Counted from the stretch's first letter, positions 53,441 through 63,382 are shown. The stretch is 64,000 nt of DNA from Paenibacillus sp. EZ-K15 (GCF_002573715.1 NZ_PDHM01000021.1:506061-570060); one strand, 5' to 3'. Notes: generated by a model not told the origin, from the letters alone. A program made the numbers and translations.

Positions 53441-54238
53441 TCAATGCACATCCTTTCTTTTTTTGGCCCATTCCATCAGCAGCAAGAGTCCTACCGAGAA
53501 GGCAGCCAATACCAATGCGACGCCATTCGCCGCAGCCACGTTAAAATTCTCCACATCCTGGTATACAAGCGTCGTCGCCGTCTGAGTTTTGTTCATGATA
53601 TTACCGGACACCACCAGCACTGCACCGAACTCGCCCAATGAACGGGCTACCGTGAGCACCAGGCCATATACGACAGCCCATCGGATGGAAGGCCATGTTA
53701 CTTTCCGGAACGTTGTCCATCCGTAAGCCCCTAGCGTCGCTGCCGCTTGTTCCTGATCATTCCCAATTTCCTGCAGGACAGGCATGACCTCGCGAACCAT
53801 GAGCGGAAACGTGACGAAGAGTGTCGCGATCACCATGCCCGGGAAAGCATACACCACCTTAAACCCGATCCCTTCAAAAAAACCGCCCATGATGCTGTCG
53901 GGTCCGAGCAGCAGTACAATCATTAAACCGCCAATGACCGGCGATACCGCATAAGGCAGATCGACAATGCTGTTCAGAATGCCTTTGATCTTGCGGCTCA
54001 GCCAATTCGCCCGTACTAGGTACAACGCCATCATGATGCCAAATAACGTATTAAAGAACGTAACGAATACCACAATAAGACCCGTCATCATCAGGGCATG
54101 CAAGGCTTCCGGCCTGAACAGACCTTCGGCAAACCCATTCAGACCTTTATCAAACGCACCGATCGCAATTCGGGACAGGGGGATGATTAGCAGAATGATA
54201 AATACGGCGTACGTAAGTCCGATCCACAGACGTCTCAA
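53441..54238 (-). CDS. cysW: CysW sulfate permease subunit
   Basis: A 265-aa permease with six membrane helices, and the EAA-type loop QEIGNDQEQAAATLGAYGWTTF that contacts CysA. Closely related to CysT upstream, with a four-base overlap; together they form the sulfate channel. Confidence 0.92.
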   Translation of the reverse strand: MRRLWIGLTYAVFIILLIIPLSRIAIGAFDKGLNGFAEGLFRPEALHALMMTGLIVVFVTFFNTLFGIMMALYLVRANWLSRKIKGILNSIVDLPYAVSPVIGGLMIVLLLGPDSIMGGFFEGIGFKVVYAFPGMVIATLFVTFPLMVREVMPVLQEIGNDQEQAAATLGAYGWTTFRKVTWPSIRWAVVYGLVLTVARSLGEFGAVLVVSGNIMNKTQTATTLVYQDVENFNVAAANGVALVLAAFSVGLLLLMEWAKKRKDVH

Positions 54239-55050
54239 GCTCGTCTCCCCCTCTGCTGTACGACATTGATCACCCAGAGGATGATGAAAGAGAGGGTAAG
54301 GAGCAGAATAGATACGGCAGCTGCCCCCGCAGGATTATCGCTCTCGACCTCACCAAAAATAAAAACCGATGCAATCAGCGTTCTTCCCGGAATGTTGCCG
54401 GCCACCAAGACAACGGCCCCGAATTCGGCCAATGCTCTTGAGAATGCCAGCATGCCTCCGCTTATAATCCCTGGGAGCATCGACGGCAGGATGACTTTAA
54501 AAAAGGTTCTCGTCCTGGAAGCTCCCATCGTATATGCCGCTTCTTCCTCCAGCGGGTCGAGCTCCTCCAGCAGCGGCTGAACCGCCCGGATGACAAACGG
54601 AAACGTGACAAACATCATCGCTATCACAATCGCGGGCTGGTGGAACACAATTTCAAAACCCAATTTCTCTGCCATGCCACCAAGGAAGCTCCCGGGGCCC
54701 AGCAGCAGCAATATCATCAGACCGCCTACGGCTGTCGGCAGCGCAAAAGGCAGGTCGACCAGACTGTTCAGCAGCGTCCTTCCCGGAAACTTATAACGTA
54801 TGAGCACCCATGCAATCATCGTTCCGATAAGCACGTTGATGAAAGTAGAGATGACGCCCAGCTTGATGGTAAGCAGCACAGCCTTCCACGCTATCGGATC
54901 CATAATGCTCTCCGTAAAATGACTCCATCCTGCAGAGAATGATTGCACATATACCCCAAAGATCGGCAGTACGATCAAGGCAAGAAAATAAAGCAGCACG
55001 GTACTTCGAAAACCCCAAGTCCAACCTTTATGACGAATCCATGTTGTCAT
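54235..55050 (-). CDS. cysT: CysT sulfate permease subunit
   Basis: A 271-aa permease of the CysT type with six membrane helices and the EAA-like loop EELDPLEEEAAYTMGASRTRTF. The ATG at 55050 follows GGGAGGG; the frame continues upstream to 55104 but has no further site. First gene of cysT-cysW-cysA-sbp. About 300 bp separate it from the divergent yjbQ gene; I saw no S-box or T-box motif there, only weak promoter-like sequence. Confidence 0.92.
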   Translation of the reverse strand: MTTWIRHKGWTWGFRSTVLLYFLALIVLPIFGVYVQSFSAGWSHFTESIMDPIAWKAVLLTIKLGVISTFINVLIGTMIAWVLIRYKFPGRTLLNSLVDLPFALPTAVGGLMILLLLGPGSFLGGMAEKLGFEIVFHQPAIVIAMMFVTFPFVIRAVQPLLEELDPLEEEAAYTMGASRTRTFFKVILPSMLPGIISGGMLAFSRALAEFGAVVLVAGNIPGRTLIASVFIFGEVESDNPAGAAAVSILLLTLSFIILWVINVVQQRGRRA

Positions 55051-55349
55051 ATCGTATCCCTCCCGCCTCCGGATGGCATCCCGGTCGACACTTTCACAAA
55101 CCATCTTTATATTTCCTATTTGTATACTTGGTTTTCTTTACACATACTTTACCAAAAGCCGGATCCCATCGTCAATCCATCTTTTGCACTTTATCGGGTA
55201 AAATAATAGAAATGGTAAGAAAAACGTCTATCGACGTACTTTCTCAGTAGACAGACCGCATTTAGCGGAAGTTTTTCTTGCGAGATAAGGATGCTAAGCC
55301 TCGGATGTTTATACTTTCTTATCTCTTAAAAAATGAGGAGGTATTGTAC

Positions 55350-55751
55350 ATGCTGTATACCGGCGAATTAGATACGCAAGGCCGCGATGAGATGAGGGAT
55401 ATTACAAGGGAGATCCACTCCTACGTGAAACAAAGCGGGGTCCAGCAGGGAACGGTGCTGATCTATTGTCCGCATACGACGGCGGGGATTGCCATCAATG
55501 AGAATGCGGATCCTGATGTGAAACGGGACGTCCTGATGTCGCTGGATGAAGTCTATCCATGGAATCATCCCAAGTATCGCCATGCGGAGGGCAACACCGC
55601 TTCCCACCTGAAATCGATCACCTGCGGTCCTTCACAGACCGTGATCATTCAGAACGGGCACCTGCTTCTCGGACGTTGGCAGGGCATTTATTTCTGTGAA
55701 TTTGATGGTCCGAGGCAGCGCCAATATCATGTGAAGATCATGGAAGGATGA
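55350..55751 (+). CDS. YjbQ-family protein
   Basis: A 133-aa YjbQ/UPF0047-type protein: GTVLIYCPHTTAGIAINENADPDV carries the conserved His-Thr-Thr and Asn-Glu-x-Ala-Asp motif, and LLLGRWQGIYFCEFDGPR ends the core. Some members have thiamine-phosphate-synthase activity in vitro; the true role is unsettled. GAGGAGG precedes the ATG at 55350. Confidence 0.9.
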   Translation: MLYTGELDTQGRDEMRDITREIHSYVKQSGVQQGTVLIYCPHTTAGIAINENADPDVKRDVLMSLDEVYPWNHPKYRHAEGNTASHLKSITCGPSQTVIIQNGHLLLGRWQGIYFCEFDGPRQRQYHVKIMEG

Positions 55752-55804
55752 TCCCTTAAATAAGATTTTATGTTGACGCCAGCACATGTATAACAACACA
55801 AAAA

Positions 55805-55850
55805 GCAGACAGGCACATGCTAGGGGGCGTGGACCTGTCTGTGTTTTATT
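55805..55850 (+). terminator. Terminator after yjbQ
   Basis: CAGACAGG pairs with CCTGTCTG, with GTTTTA following, 55 bases after the stop codon. Confidence 0.8.
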
Positions 55851-55931
55851 CATTAGGTGATTGACGTTTCAACGCTAGATCGTTGTAACGGATTGAAGTA
55901 TCAAACTACACGTCTTGGCAACATTTCAAAA

Positions 55932-56525
55932 TCAGACCCTGCTGTACAGACTCCGGCATAACACTTTGATATGGGTAAGAGCGGCTGGTTTAATCTCATC
56001 AAAACCAATTCTGTCCTGAATATAATACGATATAAATCCATGCAGCGACAAAAACAAAGTCAGCGGAACGGTTCGCCGTTCTTCCTCACTGTAATTCTCC
56101 TCAAGCAAATACTGACGGACCAGCATAGCAAACATTTCAAAACAGCGTCCCTGCTCAGAGCGACAGTAGGACAGCAGCTCTTCGTCCCGAATCATGAACA
56201 TGATTTCGTATTGGTAAGGATTATCCAGACCGAAACGAACGAACTCCAGCATCAGCTGCTCCAGCTTCGATACCCCGTCACAGGGAGGCTTTCCCGAGAT
56301 TTCCAACAGCAAATCATTTAGATCATTAAAGTCCTTCATGACAATGGCGTAGAAAAGCTCCGCCTTTTCCTTAAAATGATAATACAAGGAGCCATGGCTA
56401 TAACCCAGATGCTGCCCGATGCTTCGCATCGATATGGCCCTGTATCCTTTGGTTATGAACAAATGCCTGGCTGCTTCCAGTATCCGCTCTCTCGACAACT
56501 CGCGTTCTACTGCTCTTCTTGCCAT
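55932..56525 (-). CDS. TetR-family repressor
   Basis: A 197-aa TetR regulator with an N-terminal helix-turn-helix (RILEAARHLFITKGYRAI, then GYSHGSLYYHFKEKAELF) and a helical ligand-binding domain. It is placed seven bases after the yigZ-like gene on the same strand, so the two are likely one operon. Ligand and targets unknown. Confidence 0.9.
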   Translation of the reverse strand: MARRAVERELSRERILEAARHLFITKGYRAISMRSIGQHLGYSHGSLYYHFKEKAELFYAIVMKDFNDLNDLLLEISGKPPCDGVSKLEQLMLEFVRFGLDNPYQYEIMFMIRDEELLSYCRSEQGRCFEMFAMLVRQYLLEENYSEEERRTVPLTLFLSLHGFISYYIQDRIGFDEIKPAALTHIKVLCRSLYSRV

Positions 56526-56531
56526 ATTATT

Positions 56532-57164
56532 TTATTCCCCTTCAATAAAATAAAGCCGCTCTCCCTCTGTGATCAAGGACTGCCCCTGTGTCAAATCCAC
56601 CATCCAAGTCATAAAGCTCTCCGCATCACCATCGAGCGGCAAGCAGGTCAAGGTCACCGTGTCGGCAAAGTTTGTCTCTCCCATACGAACGCCCCGGTTA
56701 CGAAGCTCGTTCTCCACCTTACCCAGCCAGGTATAATCCAGCTCCACGAAAATCTCCCGGTGCAGAACCCTTGTAATCGGTTCGCCTGACTCAATCGCAG
56801 CCACGGCTCCGTCGGTGTACGCCCGGACCAATCCGCCCGCACCCAGCATAATGCCGCCAAAATAACGCGTGACCACAATGGCTACATTCTTCCGCCCCTG
56901 ATTGCGGATCACCTCGAGAATCGGCTTACCCGCCGTTCCGCTCGGTTCCCCGTCATCCGATTGCTTCTGAATCTCATCCCGCTCTCCGATCATATAAGCA
57001 GAACAATTATGGGTAGCATTCCAATGTTTTTTCTTGATCTCTTCAATAAAAGCGACGGCTTCCTCTTCGGTTTCAACCGGCATTACATGCCCGATGAAAC
57101 GCGATTTCTTGATGACAATCTCTTTGGAGCCCGTCTGACGTACCGTTTTGTAACGATCCAGCAT
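56532..57164 (-). CDS. YigZ/IMPACT-family protein (YvyE-like)
   Basis: A 210-aa protein with the IMPACT fold: KKSRFIGHVMPVETEEEA, then HWNATHNCSAYMIG, SDDGEPSGTAGKPIL and IVVTRYFGGIMLGAGGLVRAY. Functions in this family are linked to translation regulation but are not settled in bacteria. It is followed by a TetR gene. A terminator separates it from pgi. Confidence 0.9.
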   Translation of the reverse strand: MLDRYKTVRQTGSKEIVIKKSRFIGHVMPVETEEEAVAFIEEIKKKHWNATHNCSAYMIGERDEIQKQSDDGEPSGTAGKPILEVIRNQGRKNVAIVVTRYFGGIMLGAGGLVRAYTDGAVAAIESGEPITRVLHREIFVELDYTWLGKVENELRNRGVRMGETNFADTVTLTCLPLDGDAESFMTWMVDLTQGQSLITEGERLYFIEGE

Positions 57165-57192
57165 GAAACTACAACCACCTCTATATTGCCAA

Positions 57193-57230
57193 GAAAGCAG
57201 TCCACGGCAATGATATGCCAGCGGACTGCT
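57193..57230 (-). terminator. Terminator after pgi
   Basis: AAGCAGTCC pairs with GGACTGCTT, with GGC pairing GCC inside, between pgi and the yigZ-like gene; a TTTCTT run follows on the minus strand. Confidence 0.75.
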
Positions 57231-57270
57231 TCCTTCAGCGTCTTACGTCTAATCTAATGAAAGTGTCAGG

Positions 57271-58626
57271 TTATTCGGAAAGTCTAGCTTCCAATTCGGC
57301 CTTCTCTTTCTCATACCCAGGTTTGCCGAGCAATGCGAACATATTTTTCTTGTACGCCTCTACGCCCGGTTGGTCAAACGGGTTGACACCCAACAGATAG
57401 CCGCTGATACCGCAGGCCTTTTCGAAAAAGTATACCAGATATCCGAACGAATAGGGAGTGAAATCTGGAATTGTCACAATCAAATTCGGAACTTGTCCGT
57501 CTGTATGGGCCAGCATGGTGCCTTGGAAGGCCTTTTTGTTGACAAAATCCAATGTTTTCCCGGTCAGGAAGTTCAATCCGTCCAGATCATCCGGATCCGA
57601 TTCAATCGTAATATGCTCGGATACGTTCTCAACCTGAATGACCGTCTCGAAAATGTTGCGGCTGCCTTCCTGGATGAATTGACCCATGGAGTGCAGATCG
57701 GTAGAGAAATCGACGGATGCCGGGTAGATCCCCTTGTAATCCTTACCTTCGCTCTCGCCGTAAAGCTGCTTCCACCATTCGGATACAAAATGCAGGGAAG
57801 GCTCGTAGTTCACGAGGATCTCGATGCCTTTGCCTTTACGGTAAAGCGCGTTACGAACCGCCGCATATTGGTATGCCTCGTTCTCGGCTACGTTCGGGCT
57901 GCTGTATTCCTTGGATGCGTCAGCCGCGCCTTGCATCATTTCTTCAATGTTGATGCCTGCCGTAGCAATCGGAAGCAGACCCACCGCTGTCAGCACGGAA
58001 TAACGTCCGCCCACATCGTCAGGGATGATAAAGGACTCGTAGCCTTCCTCGGAAGCCAGCTTCTTGAGGGCGCCCTTCGCTTGATCTGTCGTAGCGTAAA
58101 TACGTTTGCGAGCTTCTTCCTTGCCGTATTTCTTCTCCAGTTCCGCACGGAAAATACGGAATGCGATAGCCGGCTCCGTCGTTGTGCCGGATTTGGAGAT
58201 GACGTTGACGGAGAAGTCTTTGCCTTCAATCAATTGAAGCAGGTGGGTCACATAAGTGGAGCTGATGTTGTTACCCGCAAAATAGATTTCCGGTGTCTTG
58301 CGCTGGTCCTTCGACAGCTCATTATAGAACGAATGCGAGAGCATTTCGATGGCCGCGCGTGCCCCGAGGTAGGAGCCACCGATTCCGATAACGATCAGAA
58401 CGTCCGAATCGCTTTGGATTTTGGCAGCCGCTTTCTGGATGCGCGAGAATTCTTCTTTATCATACTGCGTCGGCAGGTCGATCCAGCCCAGATAATCGGA
58501 GCCGGCTCCCGTACCGTTATGTAACTGTTCATGAGCTGTGCGGATCGGCTCAGCGAAGTAATCAACTTCGTGCTGATTGACAAAAGTCAGTGCTTTACTG
58601 TAATCAAACTTGATTTTTTTAGACAT
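57271..58626 (-). CDS. pgi: Glucose-6-phosphate isomerase
   Basis: A 451-aa phosphoglucose isomerase of the bacterial short type, interconverting glucose-6-P and fructose-6-P in glycolysis. Signatures are VIGIGGSYLGARAAIE, ISKSGTTTEPAIAFR, DDVGGRYSVLTAVGLLP and the catalytic Glu in QEGSRNIFETV. AGGAGG precedes the ATG. Transcribed divergently from the dehydrogenase gene at 58824. Confidence 0.96.
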   Translation of the reverse strand: MSKKIKFDYSKALTFVNQHEVDYFAEPIRTAHEQLHNGTGAGSDYLGWIDLPTQYDKEEFSRIQKAAAKIQSDSDVLIVIGIGGSYLGARAAIEMLSHSFYNELSKDQRKTPEIYFAGNNISSTYVTHLLQLIEGKDFSVNVISKSGTTTEPAIAFRIFRAELEKKYGKEEARKRIYATTDQAKGALKKLASEEGYESFIIPDDVGGRYSVLTAVGLLPIATAGINIEEMMQGAADASKEYSSPNVAENEAYQYAAVRNALYRKGKGIEILVNYEPSLHFVSEWWKQLYGESEGKDYKGIYPASVDFSTDLHSMGQFIQEGSRNIFETVIQVENVSEHITIESDPDDLDGLNFLTGKTLDFVNKKAFQGTMLAHTDGQVPNLIVTIPDFTPYSFGYLVYFFEKACGISGYLLGVNPFDQPGVEAYKKNMFALLGKPGYEKEKAELEARLSE

Positions 58627-58823
58627 GCCTTAAAACCTCCTGTGAATTTAGAAATAGGATACTTTAATTTAATAACGACCGCAAGTTTCACGGGCCAACT
58701 GTCATCTATTCTTCATGCGCGGATCTCCTTACCGCTTCCATTCCTCACAAACGCTGGCTTCGTTTCGGGAACCCATGCTAAGATAGAGTGGATCAGGAAT
58801 CCATAATCGAAGGTGATATAGCT

Positions 58824-59720
58824 ATGAAAAAAATCGGGTTTATCGGACTGGGCACCATGGGCGCTCCCATGGCCTCCAATCTGCTAAAGCAGGATTACGA
58901 TGTGACCGTGTATAACCGCACCCACGAAAAATGCCGTCCGCTCGCCGAACAGGGAGCCTCCATTGCGGAGACGCCTCGTGAAGCGGCTGAAGGACAAGAT
59001 CTTGTTATTACGATGGTAAGCAACGACCAATCCATCCGCGATGTATTCTATGGAGAGAACGGTCTGCTTGGCTCCCTGAAGAGCGGGATGACCGTCATTG
59101 ACTGCAGTACGATCTCCGAGAGCCTTGTCAAGGAAATGGCTTCCGCCGTATCCGGTCTCGGCGCTTCCTTCCTGGATGCCCCGGTAACCGGCAGCAAGCC
59201 TGCAGCGATTGATGGAACCTTGGTCTTCATGGTTGGCGGCGATGCCGCGGTCATCGAAGCTCATGCGGACGTATTTGACACCCTGGGCAAAAAAGTCATC
59301 CACATGGGACCTAACGGAAGCGGCGCTGTCGCGAAGCTTGCGCATAATACCATTGTGGGCATTAACAATCTGGCGCTTGCCGAAGGCTTCGCCATTGCCG
59401 CGAAGTCAGGCATTCCCGCTGACAACTTCCTGGAGCTCGTGCAGCTGGGATCAGCTGGCAGCAAAGCGGCAGAGCTGAAGGGACGCAAAATCATCGAGGG
59501 CGATTTCAGCAACCAGTTCTCGCTTGCGCTCATGCTCAAGGACCTTAAGCTGGCCTCTTCACTCACCGATGGCATCGGAATGCCTTCCCCTATGCTGAAT
59601 CTGGCGAAGAGCCTGTTTCAAACCGGTGCCAGCGAAGGCTATGGCGAAGAAGATCTTTCTGCTGTCGTGAAATGTTATGAAGCCTGGATCGGCCAGAAAA
59701 TCGGCGAACAGCAGCCATAA
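58824..59720 (+). CDS. Beta-hydroxyacid dehydrogenase (3-hydroxyisobutyrate type)
   Basis: A 298-aa NAD(P)-dependent dehydrogenase: GFIGLGTMGAPMASNL is the nucleotide-binding loop, FLDAPVTGSKPAA the substrate loop, and GAVAKLAHNTIVG carries the catalytic lysine (family motif G-x-x-x-K-x-x-x-N). It oxidises beta-hydroxyacids or reduces the semialdehydes; the precise substrate (hydroxyisobutyrate, tartronate or succinic semialdehyde) is unresolved. The ATG at 58824 has AAGGTG upstream. Confidence 0.92.
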   Translation: MKKIGFIGLGTMGAPMASNLLKQDYDVTVYNRTHEKCRPLAEQGASIAETPREAAEGQDLVITMVSNDQSIRDVFYGENGLLGSLKSGMTVIDCSTISESLVKEMASAVSGLGASFLDAPVTGSKPAAIDGTLVFMVGGDAAVIEAHADVFDTLGKKVIHMGPNGSGAVAKLAHNTIVGINNLALAEGFAIAAKSGIPADNFLELVQLGSAGSKAAELKGRKIIEGDFSNQFSLALMLKDLKLASSLTDGIGMPSPMLNLAKSLFQTGASEGYGEEDLSAVVKCYEAWIGQKIGEQQP

Positions 59721-59748
59721 TACCAGCTAAACCATGCTTTGCCTTACA

Positions 59749-59806
59749 CTGGCTCCTTTATACTGGTTCCGGATCATCCGGACCAGGAGGAAGGAGCCAT
59801 TTTTTT
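59749..59806 (+). terminator. Terminator after the dehydrogenase gene
   Basis: TGGCTCCTT pairs with AAGGAGCCA, with inner CCGG-ATCAT-CCGG, then TTTTTTT. It lies 29 bases after the stop codon. Confidence 0.9.
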
Positions 59807-59886
59807 GGTCTTTTCATGATTTTTCCTTCCAAGAAGAAACTTTTTGCATTTCATTTCGTCTACTATGCGAAGGGAGGAAATACAAC

Positions 59887-60813
59887 ATGAATTGGACCAA
59901 AGGTTTAAAAGCAGTGACAGCCGCTGCCCTATTAACCACTGTACTATCTTCTGTAACAGCTGTATCACCGGCTTCTGCCGCAGCCAAACCAACCGCTTCG
60001 ATTAACAATGTGACCGCGGGCGGTGAAGTGCTGATTAAGCAGGGCTCCACCTTTGTTACCCTAACCGATCTTAAACCTCTGGGTAACTACGTCATGAAGT
60101 ACGACAACAGCAAGAAACAGGTGACGATTCAGGGTGACCACCGAACGGTGATTCTCACGGCGGGAAGCACGAGCATGGAAGTGAACGGAGTTCAGAAGAA
60201 GCTGCCTGCAGCCCCGCTGCTCCATAAAGGCAAGACCATGATTCCCCTGAGGGCCGTAGCCCAAGCTTTTGATGCCGACATCCACTGGAATGGTTCTCTA
60301 AAGACGGCTTATATCAATAAAGCAGATGCCGCTATGCTCGCTGACTTAAAGAGCTCCGATCTGGCTACCGCCCGGAATGCTGCAGCCAAGCTGCCTTATT
60401 CATCCCAACTGCAGAAACCTGAGCTGGAAATGCTCCCTGTAGAAATGCAGGGCGTGGATTATTATTTTCCAAAAGGCAAATCCGATCGCTTCTTCCTGGT
60501 CGATAACGACATCGCCGAATATTACGAGATCCAGGGTGGCGTCAAATATTTGAAATGGCAAGGCAAGTTGGACTACTCCGCCAAAGCGGCTGCGAATCAG
60601 AACCTGTTCTTCCTGCCCCCGATTCAAGCAGAGATCGGTAAGCAGCCGGATGCCAGGAACTGGACTGTAGCCGAATTCGCATTCCGTTATCCTTCCGGCG
60701 TCACCAGCTACCGACTGCTCGACCGCGGCAAGGAATGGGGCAAAGGGTACGTAGAGCTTGATAACCACTCACCAGGCTACAAAGGCGAGATCGTGACGAT
60801 TCCGGAGGAATGA
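59887..60813 (+). CDS. Secreted copper-amine-oxidase N-terminal-domain protein
   Basis: A 308-aa exported protein. A signal peptide (1-32) ends in ASAAA, followed by a copper amine oxidase N1-type domain (about 38-150; FVTLTDLKPLGNYVMKYD, then MIPLRAVAQAFDADIHWN). Many Paenibacillus wall-associated proteins carry this domain and it is not catalytic. The C-terminal half is unassigned. GGGAGG precedes the ATG. Confidence 0.87.
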   Translation: MNWTKGLKAVTAAALLTTVLSSVTAVSPASAAAKPTASINNVTAGGEVLIKQGSTFVTLTDLKPLGNYVMKYDNSKKQVTIQGDHRTVILTAGSTSMEVNGVQKKLPAAPLLHKGKTMIPLRAVAQAFDADIHWNGSLKTAYINKADAAMLADLKSSDLATARNAAAKLPYSSQLQKPELEMLPVEMQGVDYYFPKGKSDRFFLVDNDIAEYYEIQGGVKYLKWQGKLDYSAKAAANQNLFFLPPIQAEIGKQPDARNWTVAEFAFRYPSGVTSYRLLDRGKEWGKGYVELDNHSPGYKGEIVTIPEE

Positions 60814-60867
60814 GTCCATTATAACAACCACCGTGAACCGCATGCGTTGATATCCGGCATTGACAAT

Positions 60868-60901
60868 AAGGGTTCAAAGCCAACGGCTTTGAGCCTTTTT
60901 G
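60868..60901. terminator. Bidirectional terminator
   Basis: AAGGGTTCAAAGCC pairs (one mismatch) with GGCTTTGAGCCTT, followed by TTT, between convergent genes. Confidence 0.88.
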
Positions 60902-60944
60902 TTGTGTATTTACGGACACAACATCACGTGCAGCGCTTAACCTA

Positions 60945-61262
60945 CTACATGGTCGGATAAGAGCAGCAATAATCCGTAACGGTGCGGATTTCCAGCTTAA
61001 AGCTTGAATTACCCGGAACGTTAAAGGTCGCGGACCCTTGAATCTCTAACCACTCCTGCTCACCGGGCAGCAGGACACGCAAATCGCCCGACAAAATTTC
61101 CATAATCTCAGGGCCATCCGTTCCGAATTCATAGCTTCCCGGAAGCATGATGCCGAGCGTTACCTTCTCGCCACTGTCCAGCAACACCGCGCGGCTGGTT
61201 ACCTTCCCCTCATAGTAAACGTTGGCTGCCTTTGTAACGGTAGCATTCTTAAATTGTGACAT
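60945..61262 (-). CDS. ppnP: PpnP, pyrimidine/purine nucleoside phosphorylase
   Basis: A 105-aa cupin-like protein of the PpnP (DUF1255) family, which phosphorolyses several nucleosides. Motifs: YYEGKVTSRAVLLDSGEKVT, GIMLPGSYEFGTDGPEIMEI, and FNVPGNSSFKL. The ATG at 61262 lies nine bases after GGAGGAGGAG. The length fits the family. Confidence 0.9.
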   Translation of the reverse strand: MSQFKNATVTKAANVYYEGKVTSRAVLLDSGEKVTLGIMLPGSYEFGTDGPEIMEILSGDLRVLLPGEQEWLEIQGSATFNVPGNSSFKLEIRTVTDYCCSYPTM

Positions 61263-61305
61263 CGACAAACTCTCCTCCTCCAACATCTATGGCTTGATAT
61301 ATGGA

Positions 61306-61330
61306 CGGCACCCGCATGATGCGGGTGCCG
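61306..61330 (-). other. Inverted repeat after tkt
   Basis: GGCACCCGCA pairs with TGCGGGTGCC around TGA. There is no T-run, so termination is uncertain. It lies 30 bases after the tkt stop codon. Confidence 0.6.
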
Positions 61331-61360
61331 GAAAATCAATATGGAGTTAGATCCGTTGGA

Positions 61361-63382
61361 TTAGAGCAAGCCTTTTACGCGGCTAACCACGTTCTCAACG
61401 GTAAATCCGTACTCGGCAATGACACGGTCGCCAGGAGCCGAAGCACCAAATGTGTTGATGCCCAGGATGTCGCCTTTATCTCCGACATAACGCTCCCATC
61501 CGAACGGATGAGCCATTTCAATAGCCAGACGGGCTTTTACGTCAGGAAGCAGCACGGAATCTTTGTATGCCTGATCCTGACTGTCGAACAAATCCCAGCT
61601 CGGCATGCTGATGACGCGTACAGCGATGCCTTCTTCAGCCAATGCTGCCTGCGCTTTAACGGCAAGCTGAACCTCAGAACCCGTTGCAATGATTTGAGCT
61701 TGCACGTTGCCATCCTTCGCATCGGCAACAACATAAGCGCCGCGTTTGATGCCTTCACGTGCATGATCCACCGTGCCTGGAAGAATCGGCAGATTCTGAC
61801 GTGTCAACACCAAAGCTACCGGACGGTCGGTGTTCTCAACCGCATAAGCCCATGCCGCGGAAGTTTCGTTGGCATCAGCAGGACGGATCACCGTCAGGCC
61901 TGGAATAATGCGCAGGGAGGCCAATTGTTCAATCGGTTCATGCGTAGGGCCGTCTTCACCGACAGCGATGCTGTCATGAGTCAGCACATACGTAACCGGC
62001 AGCTTCATGATCGCAGCCAAACGTACAGCCGGACGCAGATAATCCGTAAATACGAAGAACGTACCGCCGAAAATCTTCAGTCCGCCATGGAGAGCGATAC
62101 CGTTCATGGCACCAGCCATTGCGAATTCACGAACACCATAGTACACGTTACGGCCTTCGTAGCTGTTCGCTGTGAAAGAGGCCAGGTCGTTCAAGTGAGT
62201 CATCGTGGAGCTTTCCAGGTCAGCCGATCCGCCGAGCAGCTGCGGTACGCCTGCAGTCAACCCGTTCAGCGCTTTACCGGAAGCCACGCGAGTGGAAACC
62301 GCTTTGTCATCCGCGCTGTATTTCGGAAGGTCTTTGTCCCATCCTGAAGCCAGTTCGCCGGATTCGCCGCGCTCGAATTGCGCTGCCAGCTCAGGGTAAG
62401 CCTCTTTGTATTTCGCAAATTGATCAACCCAAGCTTGATAAGCCGCAATACCGCGCTCTTTCACTTTGCCAAAATGCTCGCGCACTTCCTCAGGCACATA
62501 GAAGTCCTCTTCATATACCCAATTATAGAAATCCTTGGTCAGCTTCGCTTCATCAGCTCCAAGCGGAGAACCGTGCGTACCGCCATGACCGCCTTTACCT
62601 TGTTTGTTCGGGCTGCCGTAACCAATGACGGTCTTCACTTCGATCAGCGTCGGACGGTTCGTATCGGCTTTCGCTTCCTCGATCGCTTTCTCGATCGCAG
62701 GCAAATCGTTACCGTCTTCTACGCGCAGCACTTGCCAGCCATAAGCATCAAAACGCTTCGCTACGTTCTCGGAGAATGCCAGGCTGAGCTCGCCGTCGAG
62801 GGAGATATCGTTGGAATCGTACAACATGATCAATTTGCCAAGCTTCAAATGACCTGCCAGGGAAGCTGCCTCGGAAGCCACGCCCTCCATCATGTCACCG
62901 TCGCCGCAAATCGCATACGTATAGTGATCAACCACATTGAAGCTGTCTTTATTGTAAGTCGCGCCCAAATGAGCTTCAGCCATTGCCATACCTACAGCCA
63001 TAGCCACGCCTTGTCCAAGCGGACCTGTCGTTGCATCAACGCCGGCCGTGTGGCCGAATTCCGGGTGACCCGGGGTTTTGCTTCCCCATTGACGGAACTG
63101 CTTCAGATCCTCAATGGACAAGTCATAACCGCTCAGGTGAAGCAGACTGTAGAGCAGCATGGAGCCATGGCCTGCAGACAAGACAAAACGGTCGCGGTTA
63201 ATCCACGCCGGCTGGTCCGGGTTATGGTTCATCGTCTTCGCGAACAGTTGGTAGCCCATAGGTGCAGACCCCATCGGCATGCCCGGATGACCGGAGTTGG
63301 CTTTTTCGATCGCGTCGATCGCCAATGTCCGGATCGTTGCGATGGACAGGTTGTCGATCGTTTGGTTATGTTCAGTTGTCAT
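61361..63382 (-). CDS. tkt: Transketolase
   Basis: A 673-aa thiamine-diphosphate enzyme of the pentose phosphate pathway. Signatures: ANSGHPGMPMG and SAGHGSMLLYSLLHL at the N-terminus, GDGDMMEGVASEA for ThDP and metal binding, THDSIAVGEDGPTHEPIEQLA and ATGSEVQLA in the later domains. GAGGAGG precedes the ATG. Monocistronic, with its own promoter. Confidence 0.97.
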   Translation of the reverse strand: MTTEHNQTIDNLSIATIRTLAIDAIEKANSGHPGMPMGSAPMGYQLFAKTMNHNPDQPAWINRDRFVLSAGHGSMLLYSLLHLSGYDLSIEDLKQFRQWGSKTPGHPEFGHTAGVDATTGPLGQGVAMAVGMAMAEAHLGATYNKDSFNVVDHYTYAICGDGDMMEGVASEAASLAGHLKLGKLIMLYDSNDISLDGELSLAFSENVAKRFDAYGWQVLRVEDGNDLPAIEKAIEEAKADTNRPTLIEVKTVIGYGSPNKQGKGGHGGTHGSPLGADEAKLTKDFYNWVYEEDFYVPEEVREHFGKVKERGIAAYQAWVDQFAKYKEAYPELAAQFERGESGELASGWDKDLPKYSADDKAVSTRVASGKALNGLTAGVPQLLGGSADLESSTMTHLNDLASFTANSYEGRNVYYGVREFAMAGAMNGIALHGGLKIFGGTFFVFTDYLRPAVRLAAIMKLPVTYVLTHDSIAVGEDGPTHEPIEQLASLRIIPGLTVIRPADANETSAAWAYAVENTDRPVALVLTRQNLPILPGTVDHAREGIKRGAYVVADAKDGNVQAQIIATGSEVQLAVKAQAALAEEGIAVRVISMPSWDLFDSQDQAYKDSVLLPDVKARLAIEMAHPFGWERYVGDKGDILGINTFGASAPGDRVIAEYGFTVENVVSRVKGLL

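Noticed and set aside
55051..55349. S-box or T-box leader for the sulfate operon
   Set aside because: I looked for the conserved motifs and found none; only weak promoter-like hexamers.
57370..58524. A 384-codon plus-strand reading frame opposite pgi
   Set aside because: Shadow of the strongly conserved pgi gene; composition and lack of domains indicate no real product.
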